Both the position numbers and the translations under genes were made by a program. From an uncultured Lachnospiraceae bacterium (GTDB taxonomy: Bacteria; Bacillota; Clostridia; Lachnospirales; Lachnospiraceae): a stretch of 64,000 nucleotides of DNA. This document shows, piece after piece, positions 16,794 to 25,486 of this stretch. The stretch covers positions 1 through 64,000 of the forward strand of contig CAJUAO010000007.1 of NCBI GenBank assembly GCA_910584685.1. The letters run 5' to 3'. The notes below the pieces were generated by a model. That model worked only from the letters and a program-made list of their open reading frames with translations. It was not told the DNA's origin and searched no databases. Position 1 is the stretch's first letter; each line of letters starts with the position of its first letter.

Positions 16794-17198
16794 ATGGAAG
16801 TAAAAATTAACCGTGAAATCAGAAACTACACGGAAGCGATGTTTTTCGGACTGTCCCTGCGGCAGTTCATTTTTTCTGTCTGTGCCTGTGCGGTGGCGGT
16901 AGGATTATATTTCCTGCTGAAACCCTATGTCGGTACGGAAACCGTGTCGTGGATGTGCATTTTGGGAGCTGCGCCCTTTGCGGCTCTCGGCTTTATCAAA
17001 TACAACGGAATGACCGCAGAGAAATTCATCTATGCGTGGATAAAATCGGAGTTTCTTATGCCGAAGAAGCTGGTGTTTCATTCCACAAACACCTACTTGG
17101 AGCTGATGAAGCCGGGTATGGAAAAGAAGCAGAAGCAGAGCCGTGTGGAAAGATGTACTTGCGGTTTACGCCGTAAAGACAAATACGGATCAGGATAA
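16794..17198 (+). pseudogene. PrgI-family conjugation protein with aberrant 3' end
   Basis: The first about 115 codons are PrgI-like: EVKINREIRNYTEAMFFGLSLRQFIFS, two transmembrane segments, then MTAEKFIYAWIKSEFLMPKKLVFHSTN. After MEKKQKQ the frame turns into low-complexity, Cys/Arg-rich sequence read out of frame from the following CD1108-type gene. PrgI is an inner-membrane partner of VirB4, whose gene should come next and is missing. The PrgI portion may still be translated, but the deletion end lies at its C-terminus. Confidence 0.75.
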
Positions 17199-17940
17199 CC
17201 CACAGGAAGTTGCGACAATGGACGATGGTAAAAAGCAAATCCTGACAGACATCTTTTGGGAGATGAATCAAATCAGCTCCCGGACAGAAAGCAAGACGGA
17301 AACGCAGATTACAGAAACCGATGACGGTCACGGGAACATCGTGCAGACGGAAACGACCGTAACGCATACTTATCTGTATATCACAGTTTCCCATAAAACG
17401 GTCGATGAAATGGCGGTTCAGTACGGCTTCAATCAGGAGCAGAAGGACTACCTTGCCGAATTGCTGAAAGATGAAAACAATTCGCTTTGGTCGGCTGTCC
17501 TTTATGGTATCTCGTACAGCAGCGATCAGATTGTAACCGTTGCGTTGTCTCAGGTCGGTAATGTCGGCGGTGAACCGTACTGGAGCTGGTATGGATTTGG
17601 CAGTCGTGTGGAATGGTGTGCCTGTTTCGTAAGCTGGTGCGCTAACGAGTGCGGCTATATTGATACTGGGGTTATCCCGAAATTTGCGGGCTGCGTCAAC
17701 GGCGCACAATGGTTTAAGGACAGAGGACAATGGCTTGACGGATCTGCCGAGCCTGTTCCCGGAATGATTATTTTCTTTGATTGGGAGAGCGATGGTGAAA
17801 CCGATCATGTTGGAATTGTGGAAAAAGTCGAAAACGGTATTGTTTACACCGTAGAAGGCAATTCCGGCGATAGCTGCCGAATCAATCAGTATTCAATAGG
17901 GAATTATCAGATTTACGGATACGGTGTGCCACAGTATTAG
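17146..17940 (+). pseudogene. 5'-truncated CD1108-type peptidoglycan hydrolase of the conjugation module
   Basis: The frame starts abruptly with WKDVLAVYAVKTNTDQ, an internal segment of the large VirB1-like CD1108 family protein. It continues through NVGGEPYWSWYGF to a CHAP-type cysteine peptidase domain (EWCACFVSWCANECGY with catalytic Cys, GMIIFFDW, DHVGIVEKVENGIVYTVEGNSG with catalytic His). Full relatives have several hundred more N-terminal residues, including a membrane segment and a second hydrolase domain. Fusion to PrgI in a different frame leaves no start signal or export signal. An internal ATG might give a cytosolic fragment only. Confidence 0.8.
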
Positions 17941-17945
17941 AAAAC

Positions 17946-17973
17946 AAGCCGTTTGCAGAAATGCAAGCGGCTT
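17946..17973 (+). terminator. hairpin closing the conjugation remnant
   Basis: AAGCCGTTTGCA-GAAA-TGCAAGCGGCTT, a 12-bp stem with a tetraloop. There is no T-run on either side, so termination may be weak. Confidence 0.5.
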
Positions 17974-17986
17974 ACATAAAATCAAC

Positions 17987-18041
17987 TTTACAATGTTTTT
18001 ACAATCGCAAGATAACGAATTTGATGTTCGGTCGGTATAAT
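17987..18041 (+). promoter_or_regulatory. Pho box and activator-type promoter of pstS
   Basis: TTTACAA occurs at 17987-17993 and again at 17998-18004, an exact 11-bp period. This is the geometry of PhoB/PhoP direct-repeat boxes (TTnACA every 11 bp in Gram-positives). TATAAT follows at 18036-18041. The place where a -35 should be (18013-18018, TAACGA) is poor, as expected when PhoB/PhoP replaces -35 contacts. The cognate PhoBR-like pair is encoded downstream. Confidence 0.7.
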
Positions 18042-18092
18042 AAAACCGTAATCGAAAAGATTATAGAGAAAAAACAAAAGGAGAATTTGATT

Positions 18093-18905
18093 ATGAAAAC
18101 AAAGAAAATACTTGCATTAGCACTTGGCGCAGTTTGTGTTTTCAGTATGCTTGCCGGATGTGGAAAACAGGAAACAGGTACAGTTTCAACAGATGGTTCT
18201 ACCTCTATGGAAAAAGTAATCGGCTCGTTGAAAGAAACCTTTGAGGCAGAGAACGAAGGAATTACCGTTACATACAATCCCACTGGTTCTGGTACAGGCA
18301 TTACAGCAGTAGCGGAAGGACGCTGTGACATCGGACTTTCCAGCCGTGATTTGAAGGATGAAGAAAAAGCAAAAGGACTTGAAGGAACAGTTATTGCTTA
18401 TGATGGTATTGCAATCATTGTCAATCCCGAAAATACCGTAGATGATCTTACGATTGAGGATATTGCCAAAATCTATACTGGTGAGATTAAAAACTGGAAA
18501 GAAGTCGGCGGTAAGGACGCTGAGATTGTCTTAATTGGAAGAGAAGCAGGAAGCGGAACCCGTGACGGCTTTGAATCCATTACGGGAACAAAGGATCAAT
18601 GCAAATTGAAGCAGGAACTTACCTCTACCGGAGATGTGATTACGACCGTTGCGGGGAATCCGGCAGCAATCGGATATGCGTCTCTTGCTTCCGTAAAGGA
18701 CAGCGTAAAAGCATTGAAAGTCGGAGGCGTAACGCCCAGCGAAACAACAATTAAGGACGGCAGTTATAAGGTGCAGCGTAATTTTGTGCTGGTTACGAAA
18801 ACCGAGGGTAAACTGTCTGATGCAGCACAGAAATTCTTTGACTACATTACTTCAAGCGACGCTTCGGAAGTAATCAGGAAAGCAGGAGCCGTACCGGTAA
18901 AATAA
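18093..18905 (+). CDS. pstS: phosphate-binding lipoprotein PstS
   Basis: 270 residues from ATG 18093 (AAAGGAG upstream). A lipoprotein signal ends in SMLAGC. The mature domain has phosphate-binding features: STDGSTSMEKVIGSLKE, YNPTGSGTGITAVAEGRCDIGLSSRDLKDEEK, and REAGSGTRDGFESI. It captures phosphate outside the membrane and delivers it to PstCA. First gene of the pst-pho operon; a hairpin follows, often used to keep the binding protein in excess over the permease. Confidence 0.95.
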   Translation: MKTKKILALALGAVCVFSMLAGCGKQETGTVSTDGSTSMEKVIGSLKETFEAENEGITVTYNPTGSGTGITAVAEGRCDIGLSSRDLKDEEKAKGLEGTVIAYDGIAIIVNPENTVDDLTIEDIAKIYTGEIKNWKEVGGKDAEIVLIGREAGSGTRDGFESITGTKDQCKLKQELTSTGDVITTVAGNPAAIGYASLASVKDSVKALKVGGVTPSETTIKDGSYKVQRNFVLVTKTEGKLSDAAQKFFDYITSSDASEVIRKAGAVPVK

Positions 18906-18913
18906 AGGACTGT

Positions 18914-18945
18914 AAAAGCGACGGCGATAGGAAACCGCCGCTTTT
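18914..18945 (+). other. intercistronic hairpin between pstS and pstC
   Basis: AAAAGCG...CGCTTTT with GC-rich inner bases. Likely a 3' stabiliser or partial attenuator. Confidence 0.5.
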
Positions 18946-18968
18946 CACATTTTGAAAGGAATGTAGTG

Positions 18969-19841
18969 ATGAAGAAAAAGAGATTATTTGAAACCATCAT
19001 ACACGGCATATTCCTGATATTGGGGCTTATTACAGTAGGATTTGTTTTGCTGATTACAGTGTATCTTATCATATCGGGTATTCCCGCTATTCGGGAAATT
19101 GGAGTTTTCAAATTTCTGTTTGGGAAAGTTTGGGCTTCCACAGCAGCAAAAGCTTCCTATGGAATTCTGCCGTTTATTTTAACCAGCGTTTACGGTACAG
19201 CCGGAGCTATCGTAATCGGTGTACCGGTCGGCTTTATGACCGCTGTATATCTTGCAAAGCTTGCTCCGGAAAAAATAAAAACCATTATGGGATCGGCGGT
19301 CAGTCTGCTTGCGGGAATCCCGTCGGTGGTTTACGGTCTTGTGGGAATGCTTGTATTAGTGCCGGCAGTTCGGACGCTGTTTCATCTGCCGGACGGTGCA
19401 AGTCTGTTTGCGGCAATGATTGTTTTGGCGGTAATGATTCTCCCGTCAATTATCAAAGTTTCCATAACCGCATTGGAAGCTGTACCGAAGGAATATGAGG
19501 ACGCATCTTTGGCACTTGGCGCTACTCCGGTGGAAACCTATTTCCGGGTGTCTGTTCCAGCGGCAAAAAGCGGAATTGCGGCGGCTGTTGTGTTGGGCGT
19601 AGGACGTGCCATTGGCGAGGCGATGGCAGTAATGATGGTGGCAGGAAATGTAGCCAATATGCCATCCCTATTTGGGAGTGTGCGTTTTCTTACAACAGCA
19701 GTTGCTTCAGAAATGTCTTATTCAAGTGGGTTACAACAGCAGGCATTGTTCTCCATCGCCCTTGTACTGTTTCTCTTTATTATGCTGATAAACGCTGCAC
19801 TTAATTTCTTTTTGAAGCGGGATAAGGAGGGTTCAAAGTGA
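18969..19841 (+). CDS. pstC: phosphate ABC transporter permease PstC
   Basis: 290 residues with six transmembrane segments and the permease signature EAVPKEYEDASLALGATPVETYFRVSVPAAKSGI, the EAA loop contacting PstB. The periplasmic-side insert IREIGVFKFLFGKVW and LLAGIPSVVYGLVGM are typical of PstC. GTG 18966 is an alternative start; ATG 18969 is better spaced from AAAGGA. pstA overlaps its stop. Confidence 0.94.
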   Translation: MKKKRLFETIIHGIFLILGLITVGFVLLITVYLIISGIPAIREIGVFKFLFGKVWASTAAKASYGILPFILTSVYGTAGAIVIGVPVGFMTAVYLAKLAPEKIKTIMGSAVSLLAGIPSVVYGLVGMLVLVPAVRTLFHLPDGASLFAAMIVLAVMILPSIIKVSITALEAVPKEYEDASLALGATPVETYFRVSVPAAKSGIAAAVVLGVGRAIGEAMAVMMVAGNVANMPSLFGSVRFLTTAVASEMSYSSGLQQQALFSIALVLFLFIMLINAALNFFLKRDKEGSK

Positions 19842-20686
19842 ACAAAAGTCGAAAAGGATATATTTTTACTATGAAGCTGCTCATGTGGCTGTCAGTGGGA
19901 ATTACGGCGGCACTTGTATTGTTTTTGCTCGGATATATTCTTGTGAAAGGAATTCCCCATATCACTTGGGAACTGCTCTCTACAAAACCGAGCTATATTG
20001 AAGAACGCATTGGGATTCTGCCAAATATTCTGAACACCTTGTATATTATTCTTGCCACGCTTGTTTTTGTAATACCTCTTGGAGTGGGGGCGGCGATTTA
20101 TTTAACGGAATATGCAAAGAATAAAAGAATTGTTACGGCGATTGAATATGCTGCGGAAACCCTGTCGGGAATCCCATCAATCATTTACGGGCTTGTTGGT
20201 ATGTTGTTCTTCTGTCAGTTTTTAAATATGAAAACATCCCTTTTGGCTGGTGCGCTGACGCTTGTTATTATGAATCTGCCTACTGTTATGCGCACTACGC
20301 AGGAAAGCCTGAAAACCGTGCCACAGAACTACCGGGAAGGTGCGTTCGGACTTGGAGCCGGAAAATGGCGGGTAATTCGTACTGTGGTACTTCCCGGTTG
20401 TGTGGATGGGGTGGTCACAGGATGTATCCTGTCAGTCGGAAGAATTCTTGGCGAATCGGCGGCGCTTTTATTTACAGCTGGACTTGCCCACGAATTATAT
20501 GGATTATTTGAGGGGCTGCAAAACTCCGGCAGTACGCTGACAGTAGCGTTATATGTTTATGCAAAGGAACAGGGTGAATTTGAAATAGCTTTTGCGATTG
20601 CCGCAATACTAATGATTATGACGCTGCTTATCAACCTTGCCGCTGATATTGTCAGCCGTTATTTCAAGAAAAGGAGAAGCCTATGA
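19838..20686 (+). CDS. pstA: phosphate ABC transporter permease PstA
   Basis: 282 residues from GTG 19838, overlapping the pstC stop (GTGA). Six membrane segments, ETLSGIPSIIYGLVGMLFFCQF, and the EAA-type loop SLKTVPQNYREGAFGLGAGKWRVIRTVVLPG. Forms the channel heterodimer with PstC. pstB overlaps its stop by four bases. Confidence 0.94.
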   Translation: MNKSRKGYIFTMKLLMWLSVGITAALVLFLLGYILVKGIPHITWELLSTKPSYIEERIGILPNILNTLYIILATLVFVIPLGVGAAIYLTEYAKNKRIVTAIEYAAETLSGIPSIIYGLVGMLFFCQFLNMKTSLLAGALTLVIMNLPTVMRTTQESLKTVPQNYREGAFGLGAGKWRVIRTVVLPGCVDGVVTGCILSVGRILGESAALLFTAGLAHELYGLFEGLQNSGSTLTVALYVYAKEQGEFEIAFAIAAILMIMTLLINLAADIVSRYFKKRRSL

Positions 20687-21438
20687 GCAGTATAATGACA
20701 GTAAGAGATCTGTGCTTATGGTATGGAAAAGCACAGGCACTTAAACATATCAATATGGAAATCCCCGAAAAAAGCATAACGGCGCTTATCGGTCCGTCGG
20801 GTTGTGGAAAATCCACATTTTTGAAAACACTTAACAGGATGAACGATTTGGTTTCCAGCGTTAAGATTACGGGCGAAGTTATGTATAACGGTGAGAATAT
20901 TTATGACAATTCAGTTGATGTAAACGAACTTCGTAAAAATATCGGAATGGTGTTTCAAAAACCGAATCCATTTCCAATGAGCATTTATGACAATATTGCT
21001 TACGGACCTCGTACACACGGAATTAGAAGCAAAGCAAAACTCGATGATATTGTGGAACGCTCACTCCGGGATGCAGCTATTTGGGAGGAAGCAAAGGACA
21101 GGCTGAAAAGAAATGCTTTGGGACTATCCGGCGGTCAGCAGCAAAGGCTCTGTATTGCGAGAGCGCTTGCAGTAGAGCCGCAGATTCTCCTGATGGATGA
21201 ACCGACTTCGGCGCTTGATCCAATTTCCACTTCGCATATTGAGGAACTGGCAATGAAGCTGAAAGAAAAATATACGATTGTCATTGTTACACATAATATG
21301 CAGCAGGCTGTCCGTATCTCAGATCATACGGCATTCTTTCTGCTGGGGGATTTGGTTGAATTTTCAGAGACAGAAGCAATGTTTTCACAACCGGGGGATA
21401 AACGCACAGAGGATTATATTACAGGGAGGTTTGGTTAA
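20683..21438 (+). CDS. pstB: phosphate ABC transporter ATPase PstB
   Basis: 251 residues. Walker A GPSGCGKST, the Pst-specific LNRMNDLV, Q-loop FQKPNPFPMSIYDNI, signature LSGGQQQR, Walker B ILLMDEPTSALDP and the H-loop VIVTHNM are all intact. It powers phosphate import. phoU starts immediately after its stop. Confidence 0.96.
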   Translation: MSSIMTVRDLCLWYGKAQALKHINMEIPEKSITALIGPSGCGKSTFLKTLNRMNDLVSSVKITGEVMYNGENIYDNSVDVNELRKNIGMVFQKPNPFPMSIYDNIAYGPRTHGIRSKAKLDDIVERSLRDAAIWEEAKDRLKRNALGLSGGQQQRLCIARALAVEPQILLMDEPTSALDPISTSHIEELAMKLKEKYTIVIVTHNMQQAVRISDHTAFFLLGDLVEFSETEAMFSQPGDKRTEDYITGRFG

Positions 21439-22080
21439 ATGCGGTCAAAATTTGATGAACAACTGGAACTGCTTCATAAAGAGCTTATTGAAATGGGCGC
21501 TCTTTGTGAAAATGCCATAGCAATGGCGGCAAAAGCACTCTCAGAGGGCAACACGAAAATGGCGGCAAAAGTCCCCGAATTGTCAACTGAGATAGATAGA
21601 AAAGAGAGGGATATTGAAACCATGTGTATGAAGCTGCTCCTTCAGCAGCAGCCGGTGGCAAAGGATTTGCGAACGATTTCCTCCGCACTGAAAATGGTGA
21701 CGGATATGGAGCGCATTGGGGACAATTCCGGCGATATTGCAGAAATTGTGACTATGGCGAACATTTCACCCTCCGATAATACGGAGCATATTCAGGATAT
21801 GGCAAGAGCGACAATCAAAATGGTAACAGACAGTATTGACGCCTTTGTGAAGAAAGATATAGAGATTGCAAATGCAGTCATTACCTACGATGATGTGGTA
21901 GACGGTCTCTTTGACGAAGTAAAGACAGATTTGATAGAAAAGTTTGGTAATCCTGAATCAAACGGAGAAAAAGTTCTCGACCTTCTTATGATTGCAAAGT
22001 ATTTTGAGCGTATGGGTGATCATGCGGTGGAAATTGCAAAGTGGGTATTGTTTTCTATTACTGGAAGGAAAGAGAGATAA
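21439..22080 (+). CDS. phoU: phosphate signalling regulator PhoU
   Basis: 213 residues made of two homologous three-helix units, each with the metal-binding E/D signature (DRKERDIETMCMKLLLQQQPVAKDLRTISSALKMVTDMERIGDNSGDIAE; then DLLMIAKYFERMGDHAVEIAKW). It connects Pst transport status to the PhoR kinase and dampens uptake. It is transcribed with pst and followed by a fresh promoter for phoBR. Confidence 0.95.
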   Translation: MRSKFDEQLELLHKELIEMGALCENAIAMAAKALSEGNTKMAAKVPELSTEIDRKERDIETMCMKLLLQQQPVAKDLRTISSALKMVTDMERIGDNSGDIAEIVTMANISPSDNTEHIQDMARATIKMVTDSIDAFVKKDIEIANAVITYDDVVDGLFDEVKTDLIEKFGNPESNGEKVLDLLMIAKYFERMGDHAVEIAKWVLFSITGRKER

Positions 22081-22108
22081 ACGATAATTTCATTGCATAT
22101 AAGCAAAG

Positions 22109-22137
22109 TTGAAAAAGAGGCGGGTTTATGCTATAAT
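22109..22137 (+). promoter_or_regulatory. promoter of phoBR
   Basis: TTGAAA (22109-22114) and TATAAT (22132-22137), 17-bp spacer, 36 bp before the phoB start. It gives a basal supply of the regulators independent of the pstS promoter. Confidence 0.7.
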
Positions 22138-22173
22138 ATAATATGGGTATTTTTATGCAGAAGGAGAATGACA

Positions 22174-22848
22174 ATGATTTATTGTGTAGAGGATGACAAT
22201 GGAATTAGAGATTTAATGATATATGCTTTAAATTCTGCTGGGTTTGAAGCAAAAGGCTTCACGGACGGTACAGAATTTTTTAGTGCGTTGCAAGCGGATC
22301 AGCCGAAACTTATTATACTTGATATTATGCTGCCAGGTGATGACGGAATCACGATTCTAAAAAAGCTTCGTAACAATACTGTTACCGCAGATATTCCGGT
22401 TATTATGGCAACAGCCAAAGGAACTGAATATGACAAGGTAATCGGTCTTGACACAGGTGCAGACGATTATCTTGCAAAGCCATTCGGAATGATGGAAATG
22501 GTTTCCCGTGTGAAAGCTGTACTTAGGCGGACAGCTCCAAAAAACACCCCAAAAACTTTAAAGGTGGGAAATCTTGAAATAAAGGAATCTGAGCATACTG
22601 TTTATGCCTGCGGCGAGCGTATCACGCTTACATTAAAAGAATACGATCTTTTGTATTTGTTTATGGATAATCTTGGAAAAGTTTTCACCCGTGACAGATT
22701 ATTACAATTAATATGGAGTTCTGATTATATAGGCGAAACAAGAACAGTCGATGTTCATATTGGAACTCTCCGTACAAAACTCGGAGAATGTGGAAGTTAT
22801 ATAGAAACTGTCCGAGGCGTTGGGTATCGAATGGAGGCGAAGCTATGA
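22174..22848 (+). CDS. phoB: PhoB/PhoP-type response regulator
   Basis: 224 residues from ATG 22174 (AAGGAG 22161-22166). Receiver domain 1-120 with the acidic pair in VEDDNG, phosphoacceptor Asp in LIILDIMLPGDDG, T/S at MATAKG and the Lys in YLAKPFG. An OmpR-type winged helix follows (about 130-224, LTLKEYDLLYLFMDNLGKVFTRDRLL...RTVDVHIGTLRTKL). It most probably binds the Pho box before pstS. It overlaps the kinase gene by four bases. Confidence 0.88.
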   Translation: MIYCVEDDNGIRDLMIYALNSAGFEAKGFTDGTEFFSALQADQPKLIILDIMLPGDDGITILKKLRNNTVTADIPVIMATAKGTEYDKVIGLDTGADDYLAKPFGMMEMVSRVKAVLRRTAPKNTPKTLKVGNLEIKESEHTVYACGERITLTLKEYDLLYLFMDNLGKVFTRDRLLQLIWSSDYIGETRTVDVHIGTLRTKLGECGSYIETVRGVGYRMEAKL

Positions 22849-24503
22849 CAAAAAGAATTTTTCGTACTGTATTCGTTGTTGCCATCAGCATATTTATTGC
22901 TTCAGCCGTACTTTTTATGACTGTACTGTATGACTATTTTTCTGGAATCCAACAAAATCAACTGCGTATGCAAATTGATCTTGCTTCACAGGGCGTTGAA
23001 GATGAAGGACTTGATTACCTGAAAAACTTAAATATAAAAGATTACCGTGTTACTTGGATAGGAACAGATGGTAAAGTTCTTTATGACAGCATATCAGAGG
23101 CTGATGAAATGGAAAATCATTTTGAACGGGAAGAAGTAAAAGAAGCACTTTCAGAGGGATATGGTGCAAGTTCCCGTTATTCCTCCACATTAACGCAGCG
23201 TTATCTCTATGGAGCAAAGCGACTGCCAGATGGAACTGTTATCAGGCTTTCAGTAACACAGAATTCTCTGCTCATACTTACACTCGGTATGTTGCAGCCA
23301 ATTATGATTATATTTGTGATTGCTATTATTTTATCAGCTTTTTTAGCTTCGAGACTGTCAAAGAAAATTGTTAAGCCGTTGAATGAATTAAATTTGGATA
23401 AACCTTTAGATAATAATGGATACGATGAACTTTCTCCTCTGCTTCGGCGTATTGATACACAGCAAAAAGAGATTAGTCGGCAAAGTGAGGAATTAAGACA
23501 AAGGCAGAATGAGCTTGAAGTGATGACCTCCGCTATGTCTGAGGGAATTATTTTGCTGAATAATAGAGGAACTGTTTTGAGTATCAACAAGGCGGCTGCG
23601 AAACTATTTGGGACAGATTGTTTTTGCATAGGTGAGGATATCGTGTCAATAAACCGCAGCTTGGAATTAGCCCAATTGCTTAATAAGGCGAAGGACGGGG
23701 AACATTCGGAAAGAGTTGTAGAGCTGGGAAGCGGTCGGTATCAAATGATGGCAAGTCCTGTTATATCAAACAATATAGTATCCGGGATTGTGCTTTTAAT
23801 ACTTGATGTAACGGAGAAAGAAAAGGCGGAACAATTACGCCGTGAATTCACAGCCAATGTTTCACATGAGTTAAAGACGCCATTGCATACCATATCGGGA
23901 AGCGCTGAGCTTTTGGCGAACGGTATGGTAAAGCCGGAGGACATTCCCATCTTTTTAAAGCGTATTTACTCTGAAGCACAACGCATGATTCAATTAGTGG
24001 AAGATATTATACGGCTTTCACATTTGGACGAAGGCGCTGAAGATATGAAATGGGATATGGTGGATTTATATGCGGTAGCAGAGGAAACGATAAATTCTCT
24101 TGCCGACGAAGCAGAAAGCAATGGGATAAAATTTGAACTGTATGGAGAAACTGTTTTGATCAACGGCATCAGGCAGCTGCTTCAGGAGATTATATACAAT
24201 CTCTGTGACAATGCGATCAAATATAACTGTAGGGGCGGTTCGGTATCTGTAGGGGTAAAGAATGAAAATGAATTTGCTGTTCTGACCATCACCGACACGG
24301 GTATTGGCATTCCGGCAGAACATCAAGAGCGCATTTTTGAACGATTTTATCGAGTAGATAAAAGTCATTCAAAAGAAATAGGTGGTACAGGACTTGGACT
24401 GTCTATTGTAAAACACGCTGCAAAACTGCATAATGCGGAAATTGAGTTGCACAGCATTGTAAATAAAGGTACTGAAATTACAATCAAATTTCCTAAAAAC
24501 TAA
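22845..24503 (+). CDS. phoR: PhoR-type sensor histidine kinase
   Basis: 552 residues from ATG 22845. An N-terminal membrane helix (VFVVAISIFIASAVLFMTVLYDYF), an extracytoplasmic segment of about 120 residues, a second helix (MLQPIMIIFVIAIILSAFLA), a HAMP-like linker, a PAS-type domain (EVMTSAMSEGIILLNNRGTVLSINKAAAKLFG), HisKA with phosphoacceptor His in FTANVSHELKTPLH, and HATPase N, G1 and G2 boxes (CDNAIKYN, DTGIGIP, GGTGLGLSIVKH). It controls the adjacent regulator. Confidence 0.9.
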   Translation: MTKRIFRTVFVVAISIFIASAVLFMTVLYDYFSGIQQNQLRMQIDLASQGVEDEGLDYLKNLNIKDYRVTWIGTDGKVLYDSISEADEMENHFEREEVKEALSEGYGASSRYSSTLTQRYLYGAKRLPDGTVIRLSVTQNSLLILTLGMLQPIMIIFVIAIILSAFLASRLSKKIVKPLNELNLDKPLDNNGYDELSPLLRRIDTQQKEISRQSEELRQRQNELEVMTSAMSEGIILLNNRGTVLSINKAAAKLFGTDCFCIGEDIVSINRSLELAQLLNKAKDGEHSERVVELGSGRYQMMASPVISNNIVSGIVLLILDVTEKEKAEQLRREFTANVSHELKTPLHTISGSAELLANGMVKPEDIPIFLKRIYSEAQRMIQLVEDIIRLSHLDEGAEDMKWDMVDLYAVAEETINSLADEAESNGIKFELYGETVLINGIRQLLQEIIYNLCDNAIKYNCRGGSVSVGVKNENEFAVLTITDTGIGIPAEHQERIFERFYRVDKSHSKEIGGTGLGLSIVKHAAKLHNAEIELHSIVNKGTEITIKFPKN

Positions 24504-24513
24504 ACATAATGAG

Positions 24514-24551
24514 AAACAGAGTCGTAGTAAAAACTGCGGCTCTGTTTTTGC
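24514..24551 (+). terminator. terminator of the pst-pho operon
   Basis: 14-bp near-perfect stem AAACAGAGTCGTAG / CTGCGGCTCTGTTT, then TTTTTG. Confidence 0.85.
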
Positions 24552-24634
24552 TTTACAAGGATTTTATCAGAGTGCGATAACAGATTTGATGTTATTTTGA
24601 TAAACTTAATCTGATAGAAAAAGCAGCCTTGCGG

Positions 24635-24967
24635 CTACTTTTCGGGTGCAGTATCAATTAAGGCTTTCGCAGTTGCTTTAACGACTTCTAACGACCGTTC
24701 ATCGCAAGCTGAAAGCATACGGAGGAGATTTTCTACCTCGGAATCTTTGGACGGCTTCTCAGGGTAGAAAATCGAATCCGCAGAAATGTTCAATTCCCGG
24801 ACGAGCTTATGTAGGACATCGAAGCTCGGCTTCTTGCCCTCGTTCTCGATCCGATATAGGTATCGCTCGGTAATATTCGCTTTTTCAGCCAACGCTTCTA
24901 TGGTGATCCCGGCGTGTTCACGAGCTGCCTTAATGATACAACCAAGCGTTTCAGGTTTATTATGCAC
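24635..24967 (-). CDS. XRE-family helix-turn-helix regulator of the element
   Basis: 110 residues on the minus strand, the only divergent gene of the element. HTH: TLGCIIKAAREHAGITIEALAEKANITERYLYRIENEGKKPSFDVLHKLVREL. The C-terminal 40 residues are a helical extension. In Tn916/Tn1549-type elements a divergent XRE gene near the right end regulates excision and transfer; the position here matches. Confidence 0.85.
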   Translation of the reverse strand: MHNKPETLGCIIKAAREHAGITIEALAEKANITERYLYRIENEGKKPSFDVLHKLVRELNISADSIFYPEKPSKDSEVENLLRMLSACDERSLEVVKATAKALIDTAPEK

Positions 24968-25486
24968 TTACAGTCCATCTCCATATATAATTATACTGAT
25001 TTATGCCATCTTTATAATGGCACAGCAATTCAATTATAAGTGGACTGACAGTTCGCAGATAACTGAACTATAAAGAAATATGAACCCTGCCAAATAAAAA
25101 AAACGAGGTTTTGACAGGGCGATTTAATATGCCTACACTCTCCGATTCTGAGTTTTTTTGGAGCGGAGGTTTTTTAATGCGCTGGATTATTCTCGGCGTT
25201 CCGCTGCTTGTGATGAGCAGCGAATATTAAACTGTTACAAAGGTATTATCAGAAAGTATTTCATTGAAAAAAGCATTTACCCCACAAAAGGACAATGCGG
25301 CTCACATACTGAACTGATATGCCATAAATACAATGAAACAAACGCACTTGCACGGCGAAATTTGTCGCTATGCAGGTGCGTTTTTATATTTTGCGATATT
25401 TTGAGCTTTTATAGCGTTGGTTGCCGTTCACCGCCTTTCGGTCTGAATTTTTACATTTTTGAAAATTCAGACTGGAGGTAAAGAAA
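24968..25486. other. 519-bp intergenic control region of the element
   Basis: No convincing gene. It holds a hairpin at 25086-25119 (CCCTGCCAAA / TTTGACAGGG). A 17-codon reading frame at 25177-25230 (MRWIILGVPLLVMSSEY) lies behind GGAGCGGAGG. A strong terminator occupies 25341-25385 (AACGCACTTGCA / TGCAGGTGCGTT, with T-run). The layout suggests attenuated transcription toward the sigma-like gene, as in the regulatory zone of Tn916 relatives. Confidence 0.5.

Noticed and set aside
17143..17940. CD1108-type frame as an intact CHAP-domain gene starting at 17143
   Set aside because: The first residues are internal to the known family, there is no ribosome site or export signal, and the upstream neighbour is a truncated PrgI in another frame; called a 5'-truncated pseudogene.
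17961..24503. pst-pho operon as ordinary host genes interrupted by the element
   Set aside because: It lies wholly between the att repeats, with conjugation remnants on one side and the element's regulator and integrase on the other, so it is part of the insert.
25158..25481. 107-codon open frame between the XRE and sigma-like genes
   Set aside because: It reads straight through a strong terminator hairpin (25341-25385), has odd Cys/Arg-rich composition and shows no family resemblance.
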